Shown piece by piece: positions 22,946 to 26,492 of a stretch of DNA of 26,492 bases. Position 1 is the stretch's first letter, and every line of letters begins with the position of its first letter. Under the pieces are notes generated by a model. The model had not been told where the DNA came from and did not search any database. It saw only the letters and a list, made by a program, of their open reading frames with translations. This DNA is from CAYUWG01 sp964448285 (lineage in GTDB: Bacteria; Bacteroidota; Ignavibacteria; SZUA-365): assembly GCA_964448285.1 (NCBI GenBank), contig CAYUWG010000054.1:1-26492 (forward strand). The letters run 5' to 3'. The translations under genes were made by a program, and so were the position numbers.

Positions 22946-23011
22946 GGGGTATGGCGTATTGCGTATAGCGTATTGGGTATTGGGTATAGCGTATAGGGTA
23001 TGGCGTATGGA
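22945..23011. repeat. Heptamer repeat, left arm flanking the four-helix-bundle gene
   Basis: Units of GCGTATA, GGGTATT and GGCGTAT with a 7-bp period begin at the start codon of the GT-B-like gene. The last 27 bases (22985-23011) are the reverse complement of 23411-23437 with one mismatch, so the block forms the left half of a long inverted repeat. Confidence 0.92.
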
Positions 23012-23013
23012 GA

Positions 23014-23358
23014 TTAGAGCCGGGTCTTGATGGATTTAATTAGTGCGTTGAGTTTTTTCGCTATCGTTATTGCCATTCCTTCAAGGGCCGAATACTCGAT
23101 ATCCGTGCAAAGCTTGTGACGTTTTATTATTTCCAGAACAGTGACTGTCTCAAATAGGGAACCACGCGCGATAGAAAGAAACTGTATAAACTCCTTCAAG
23201 GAATTCCTGCCTTTTCCTTCGGCGATGTTCATCGCGACAGATGAGGCACAACTTTCCAATTGTTCTATGAGTCTGAAGTGCTTCCTTGTCTTGGCAATTC
23301 CTTCCGTGAGAACGAACACATGGCCCGCAAAATCCACTGCAAGTTGCCAGACAATCAA
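23014..23358 (-). CDS. Four-helix-bundle protein, S23/IVS (23S rRNA intervening-sequence) family, 5' end degraded
   Basis: 114 residues from a TTG at 23358. Family features: LIVWQLAVDFAGHVFVLTEG, LIEQLESCASSVAMNIAEGKGR (the SIP/AxNIAEG signature), FIQFLSIARGSLFETVT and helices to the end. These small proteins are best known from ORFs in intervening sequences of bacterial 23S rRNA and are related in fold to Avd of diversity-generating retroelements; their molecular role is unclear. In frame, a stop lies two codons before the TTG, while the other frame upstream reads NKIERDGEDFPLR, a plausible lost N-terminus, so a frameshift near 23356-23362 is likely. The gene lies inside an inverted repeat. 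Confidence 0.78.
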   Translation of the reverse strand: MIVWQLAVDFAGHVFVLTEGIAKTRKHFRLIEQLESCASSVAMNIAEGKGRNSLKEFIQFLSIARGSLFETVTVLEIIKRHKLCTDIEYSALEGMAITIAKKLNALIKSIKTRL

Positions 23359-23410
23359 TTCTTAATGGAAAGTCCTCACCATCCCGCTCAATCTTATTCA
23401 ATCTTCATAT

Positions 23411-23457
23411 TCCATACGCCATGCCCTATACGCTATACGCTATACGCCATACCCCGC
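23411..23457. repeat. Heptamer repeat, right arm flanking the four-helix-bundle gene
   Basis: CGCTATA, CGCCATA and CCCTATA units, inverted relative to 22945-23011. The outer end (ACGCCATACCCC) also pairs with the outer start of the left arm. It stops exactly at the NeuB stop codon (23458-23460). Confidence 0.92.
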
Positions 23458-24297
23458 CTACTTTCGCAGCCTCGCAATCAACGGCCGCTCACTCTCATAC
23501 ACTCGCTTCACGCCGTCCCCAAGAGCTTGTTCGATGATGCGGATGTCCCGGACTAAACGCATGAAGCCTTGCGGTTCGATGGATGCAGCCTGGTCGCTTC
23601 CCCACATGGCTCTGTCGAGTGTGATGTGTCTCTCGATAAGACAAGCGCCAAGCACCACCGCCGCGTATGTTGTTTGCAAGCCTACTTCATGTCCTGAGTA
23701 ACCGACAAGCACGCCGAATTCATTTTGCAAGGTCGGGATCATCCGAAGGTTCAGTTCCTCAGGTTTGCAGGGGTATGCGCTCGTGCTGTGCGCGAGGATC
23801 AGTTTATCTCTTTCGAAAAACGACACTGCCTCCCGTATCTGCTCCATCGTTGACATGCCGGTGCTGAGTATGACTGTCCTTCCCGTCGCTGCTGTATGTC
23901 TCAGTAGCGCGTGGTCCGTGATGCACGCCGAAGCCACCTTGTAACACACCGGATCGAACTGCTCAATGAAATCCACTGATGGAATATCCCACGCCGAGAC
24001 GAACCAGTCTATCCCCTTATCCCTGCAGTACCGGTCGATTTCCGTATACTCCTCCTGTCCAAACTCCACTCGCTCCCGATATTCCATATAAGACATGAGA
24101 CCCCACGGGGTCTCACGCATCACGTTCCGTTGTTCGAGAGGGACACAAAGTTCGGGAGTGCGCTTTTGAAATTTGACGGCGTTACAACCCGCCAACGAGG
24201 CGGCGTCTATCAATTTTTTCGCAATATCAATTGAACCGTTGTGGTTGATGCCGATCTCGGCGATGATGTAAGTGCGGGCGGGTTGGAGTTTCAGCAT
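23458..24297 (-). CDS. neuB: NeuB-family nonulosonate (sialic-acid-like) synthase, no SAF domain
   Basis: 279 residues from an ATG at 24297. The NeuB TIM-barrel is recognisable throughout: YIIAEIGINHNGSIDIAKKL at 10-29, NAVKFQKRTPE, the substrate segment EYTEIDRYCRDKGIDWFVS, YKVASACITDHALLRHTA, ILSTGMSTMEQIREAV, STSAYPCKPEELNLRMI, VGYSGHEVG and IERHITLDRAMWGSDQAAS. Most NeuB/PseI/LegI proteins are about 335-350 residues with a C-terminal SAF (antifreeze-like) domain; here the protein ends right after the barrel (LIARLRK), against the repeat arm. It would condense phosphoenolpyruvate with a six-carbon amino sugar (free or 6-phosphate) to a nine-carbon acid. The NeuA-HAD fusion upstream suits a 9-phosphate pathway, but that is inference. 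Confidence 0.9.
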   Translation of the reverse strand: MLKLQPARTYIIAEIGINHNGSIDIAKKLIDAASLAGCNAVKFQKRTPELCVPLEQRNVMRETPWGLMSYMEYRERVEFGQEEYTEIDRYCRDKGIDWFVSAWDIPSVDFIEQFDPVCYKVASACITDHALLRHTAATGRTVILSTGMSTMEQIREAVSFFERDKLILAHSTSAYPCKPEELNLRMIPTLQNEFGVLVGYSGHEVGLQTTYAAVVLGACLIERHITLDRAMWGSDQAASIEPQGFMRLVRDIRIIEQALGDGVKRVYESERPLIARLRK

Positions 24298-24307
24298 GAA
24301 TGAGCGA

Positions 24308-24356
24308 GGGGTATAGTTGTATGAATGTATGGCGGTATGGATGTATGGGGTATGAT
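24308..24356. repeat. Octamer repeat, left arm flanking the second four-helix-bundle gene
   Basis: GTATGAAT, GTATGGCG, GTATGGAT and GTATGGGG units lie between the NeuB start and the four-helix-bundle stop. They are inverted relative to 24779-24860. Confidence 0.85.
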
Positions 24357-24776
24357 TCAGTGGTATTTGAAATCATCATTCCATGGTTCGTTTTTCTTTT
24401 GTTTTTCCAACACACCCCGGATGAGACTGATCAGTTTGTTTTCGAGTGTATAGTGCATTTTGTCATATTCCTCGAACCATCCCGCGTCTAATACATCAGA
24501 TTCCTTGAGCGCATAGAGTTGTGTGTAGTTTTCACTCAACGACCCTAAAGAATAACTCAAATGCTGAATGAATTCTTTCGGATGTCTTCGTGAATGACCT
24601 TCTGCAATATTTGAAGGTATGGACAGCGCAGAATCTTCAATCTGGCCTTGAACCTTGAAAGGAATCCCTGGAATCACAACCAGCTTCTTATGGACAAAGA
24701 CAAAAAGCCCGATGGCTAATTGCCATACCTCCAATTTTCTGTACCCACGATTAATGTTCCGTCGTTCGTCCATCAT
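24357..24776 (-). CDS. Four-helix-bundle protein, S23/IVS family, intact
   Basis: 139 residues from an ATG at 24776, with a second ATG next. Motifs: YRKLEVWQLAIGLFVFVHKK near 12-31, a four-helix core with EDSALSIPSNIAEGHSRR (the SIPSNIAEG signature) and HPKEFIQHLSYSLGSLSENYTQL, and a charged C-terminus ending NDDFKYH. It is intact, unlike the copy at 23014-23358, and the two are only partly similar, so they are not a recent duplication. It is co-oriented with neuB and the NeuA fusion but unrelated to them. Arrays of octamers flank it in inverted orientation. Known roles are limited to rRNA intervening-sequence ORFs and, by fold, DGR accessory proteins; no reverse transcriptase is present here. 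Confidence 0.88.
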   Translation of the reverse strand: MMDERRNINRGYRKLEVWQLAIGLFVFVHKKLVVIPGIPFKVQGQIEDSALSIPSNIAEGHSRRHPKEFIQHLSYSLGSLSENYTQLYALKESDVLDAGWFEEYDKMHYTLENKLISLIRGVLEKQKKNEPWNDDFKYH

Positions 24777-24778
24777 TC

Positions 24779-24860
24779 ACCCATACATCCATACACTCAT
24801 ACACCCATACATCCATACACCCATACTTTCATACTTTCATACTTTCATACTTTCATACTT
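24779..24860. repeat. Octamer repeat, right arm; overlaps the NeuA fusion 3' end
   Basis: Ten or so units (CCATACAT, CCATACAC, TCATACAC, then five CATACTTT). It starts two bases upstream of the four-helix-bundle start codon and runs across the NeuA-HAD stop codon (24845-24847), so the final SMKV residues and stop are encoded by the repeat. Confidence 0.92.
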
Positions 24861-26023
24861 TTAATTACCATCTCCGCCAGCTCCCGTATAGCTCCGTTGC
24901 CGCCGGCGTGCTCCAGAATGATCCTTGCGTATGGCTTCACTTTCTCGTGTGCATCCGAAGGACATACCGCGCATCCCACCACTGTCATGCACTCAAGGTC
25001 ATTGATGTCATTACCTACATAGATGAGGTGCGACAGCGGGAGATCGCTGATTTCTGACCAGCGTTTCATTTCGGTGAGCTTGTCTTCTAAGCCTTGAATG
25101 TAGTCGAGCTTCAGTTTCTTACATCGTGCGGCGACGACGGGATTGGTTTCTTTTGAAAGGACGATCATGGGTACGCCTGCCTTTTGCAGGAGGCCGATGC
25201 CATAGCCATCGCTGCGATCGCAACGAACTGATTCGACTCCTTCCTGCGTCTGAGTAACTTTGTTATCCGTGAAGACCCCGTCGAAGTCGAACACGATCCC
25301 GGATATCAGTTGAGGGAGCAACGATGCGCGATGCTGACGCTGGCGATCACGCAAAAATGATTCTGCGACTTTCAGATCAGCCGGTTCATCTATTTCCATC
25401 GAGCGCTCTGCCGGGACGACATGCATGACGGTTTTCCCAAAGAAGCGGTGTCGCGCTTTGAGAAAACCCGGGATTCGCATGACATAGACTGCCCCTGTCT
25501 CCACGTACTCCGGCTCCCTGTCCTGACGCCTCAGGCGTTTGGTCGTATCGTGATTCACACCCATTGCGAGACCATTGTCCACCCGCCAGATGAAGCGATG
25601 ATGAAGCGATGCAGTGAACGCTGAATCAGCCTCCGCAGCTTGCAATGCTGCAACGGTACCACCAATGTCCTCAGGCTGTATGAGCGGAGACGTGCACTGA
25701 AGAAACACGAGGATTTCAGGTGTGTATCCCTGTGTGCGTTGTATATGCTCAAGCGCGTGAAGAAGCGCAGTTTCAGACGGCTCTGTATCGCCACTGAGTT
25801 CATCAGGCCTAAGAATGACTTCTGCGCCATAATTCAGCGCCACCTGTGCGACCTCCTGACTATCCGTGGAAACATATACACCGTCCACGCTACGAGCAGC
25901 TTTTGCCGCCTGAATCGTGTATGCGAGGAGTGGTACCCCGGCAAGCGAGATGATGTTTTTGCGAGGGATTCCTTTCGAGCCTCCGCGCGCGGGAATGATG
26001 GCGATGATTTTCGATACAGTCAC
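24845..26023 (-). CDS. neuA: NeuA-type acylneuraminate cytidylyltransferase fused to a KdsC-type HAD phosphatase
   Basis: 392 residues from a GTG at 26023. Residues 1-225 form a CMP-sugar synthetase: IIPARGGSKGIPRKNI at 9-24, PLLAYTIQAA at 31-40, VSTDSQEVAQVA near 51-62, FLQCTSPLI at 107-115, ETGAVYVMRI near 175-184, EIDEPADL near 210-217. Residues about 236-392 are a C0-type HAD phosphatase like KdsC: VFDFDGVFTDNKV at 244-256 (nucleophile Asp246, acid Asp248), SDGYGIGLL, VLSKE at 288-292, YVGNDINDLECM at 335-346. Such fusions occur in sialic-acid pathways, in which the HAD half may remove the 9-phosphate from the NeuB product before CMP transfer. Product: CMP-activated nonulosonate in the cytoplasm. 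Start codon context is weak. Confidence 0.93.
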   Translation of the reverse strand: MTVSKIIAIIPARGGSKGIPRKNIISLAGVPLLAYTIQAAKAARSVDGVYVSTDSQEVAQVALNYGAEVILRPDELSGDTEPSETALLHALEHIQRTQGYTPEILVFLQCTSPLIQPEDIGGTVAALQAAEADSAFTASLHHRFIWRVDNGLAMGVNHDTTKRLRRQDREPEYVETGAVYVMRIPGFLKARHRFFGKTVMHVVPAERSMEIDEPADLKVAESFLRDRQRQHRASLLPQLISGIVFDFDGVFTDNKVTQTQEGVESVRCDRSDGYGIGLLQKAGVPMIVLSKETNPVVAARCKKLKLDYIQGLEDKLTEMKRWSEISDLPLSHLIYVGNDINDLECMTVVGCAVCPSDAHEKVKPYARIILEHAGGNGAIRELAEMVIKSMKV

Positions 26024-26116
26024 GTAGCTAACGATTACCTGCTCGAGTTATTGCGTTCGCTTCCAGCTTCGTTTTCACAATGACCGGGAATTGGAGACAT
26101 CTAAAAGAGGTTGTAT
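26024..26116. other. 93-bp gap without gene
   Basis: No ORF, repeat family or clear promoter is visible between the HEPN gene stop and the NeuA-HAD start codon. Confidence 0.5.
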
Positions 26117-26492
26117 TTACTTTGCAAAGCGATCTGAAATTCGTCGAAAAGTTTCCTGGAGGATTGGTGCATATTCAACGATCTCCTTATATATGCCAGA
26201 CACCTGTTCAGGTAAATATGCATGCGCGATTTTGTTGCGAAGCATTTTCATGTCGAACCACTGCTCAGCAGACTCGATATATCCCTCTTTTTCCATTCTC
26301 AGAAATCGGTCGCGCATATTCCGCGATTTATCTCCATAGAAATACAATTCCAGACTCGTAAAGAGTTGATTCCCAATGATATCCACAACACGTTCGAAGC
26401 GCGTGCACAGTGCATCATACGGCTCCCATTCCTCGGCGCTTCTTGCTTGTTCGATATCGAATATCTGAACTCTTTCGACAGATGAAATCAGG
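26117..26492 (-). CDS. HEPN-domain protein (HepT-like), 5' end cut by window edge
   Basis: The frame is open from the right edge to the stop at 26117-26119, giving 124 codons here with no start in view; a GTG at 26386 is internal. The visible protein reads ISSVERVQIFDIEQARSAEE through RFERVVDIIGNQLFTSLELYFYG and ends FDMKMLRNKIAHAYLPEQ...RRISDRFAK. RNKIAH is the R-x4-6-H motif of HEPN domains, the RNase centre in HepT-type toxins that pair with MNT nucleotidyltransferase antitoxins. A partner would be just outside the window to the right if present. It is not obviously linked to polysaccharide synthesis and may be a toxin-antitoxin passenger beside the locus. Confidence 0.75.
   Translation of the reverse strand, partial: LISSVERVQIFDIEQARSAEEWEPYDALCTRFERVVDIIGNQLFTSLELYFYGDKSRNMRDRFLRMEKEGYIESAEQWFDMKMLRNKIAHAYLPEQVSGIYKEIVEYAPILQETFRRISDRFAK

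Noticed and set aside
22945..24860. Diversity-generating retroelement, because S23-type four-helix bundles resemble Avd
   Set aside because: No reverse transcriptase and no template/variable repeat pair with adenine-specific changes is visible.

Overview
The window is one long, almost entirely minus-strand surface-polysaccharide (O-antigen, capsule or exopolysaccharide) biosynthesis locus, read from right to left, heavily colonised by several unrelated families of short palindromic or short-period repeats. Three runs of exactly 100 N mark scaffold joins, and all three fall inside repeats. The host cannot be fixed. Weak or absent Shine-Dalgarno sequences before most genes, an IS200-like transposase of a type I associate with Bacteroidota and relatives, and moderate GC by eye suggest a member of the Bacteroidota/Chlorobiota/Ignavibacteria (FCB) group, at low confidence.

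In transcription order (right to left): a HEPN-domain gene cut by the window edge; a NeuA-type CMP-sugar synthetase fused to a KdsC-type phosphatase; a four-helix-bundle (S23/IVS family) gene between inverted octamer arrays; a NeuB-type synthase without an SAF domain; a second four-helix-bundle gene between inverted heptamer arrays; a GT-B-like protein of unknown specificity; a four-palindrome repeat array holding an IS200/RAYT-like transposase; a GT4 glycosyltransferase; a membrane/degenerate-kinase/methyltransferase fusion; a GT4 enzyme carrying an in-frame repeat insert; a polysaccharide deacetylase; a roughly 118-bp repeat array holding a DUF559 nuclease-like gene; a GT4 enzyme; a GNAT acetyltransferase; a Wzy/WaaL-like membrane protein; a GT4 enzyme; an AsnB-type amidotransferase; an ExoA-like GT2; a methyltransferase; a second DUF559 gene in its own repeats; a methyltransferase-GT2 fusion; a 161-bp-period repeat array; and a DegT/DnrJ aminotransferase with an in-frame repeat insert, cut by the left edge.

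Together the biosynthetic genes look able to make and CMP-activate a nonulosonic (sialic-acid-like) sugar (NeuB, NeuA-HAD, possibly DegT). They would assemble an oligosaccharide (about six glycosyltransferases), decorate it (amidotransferase, acetyltransferase, deacetylase, methyltransferases) and polymerise or ligate it (Wzy-like protein). The polymer is unknown, and no flippase or initiating phosphoglycosyltransferase lies in the window.

The most unusual aspect is the repeat biology. Five small genes from three unrelated families (DUF559 twice, S23/IVS four-helix bundle twice, IS200-like transposase once) each sit between copies of their own repeat family, all co-oriented with the operon. 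Repeat arrays abut or overlap the ends of neighbouring genes, sometimes supplying the stop codon. Two biosynthetic genes carry repeat sequence in frame inside the coding region.
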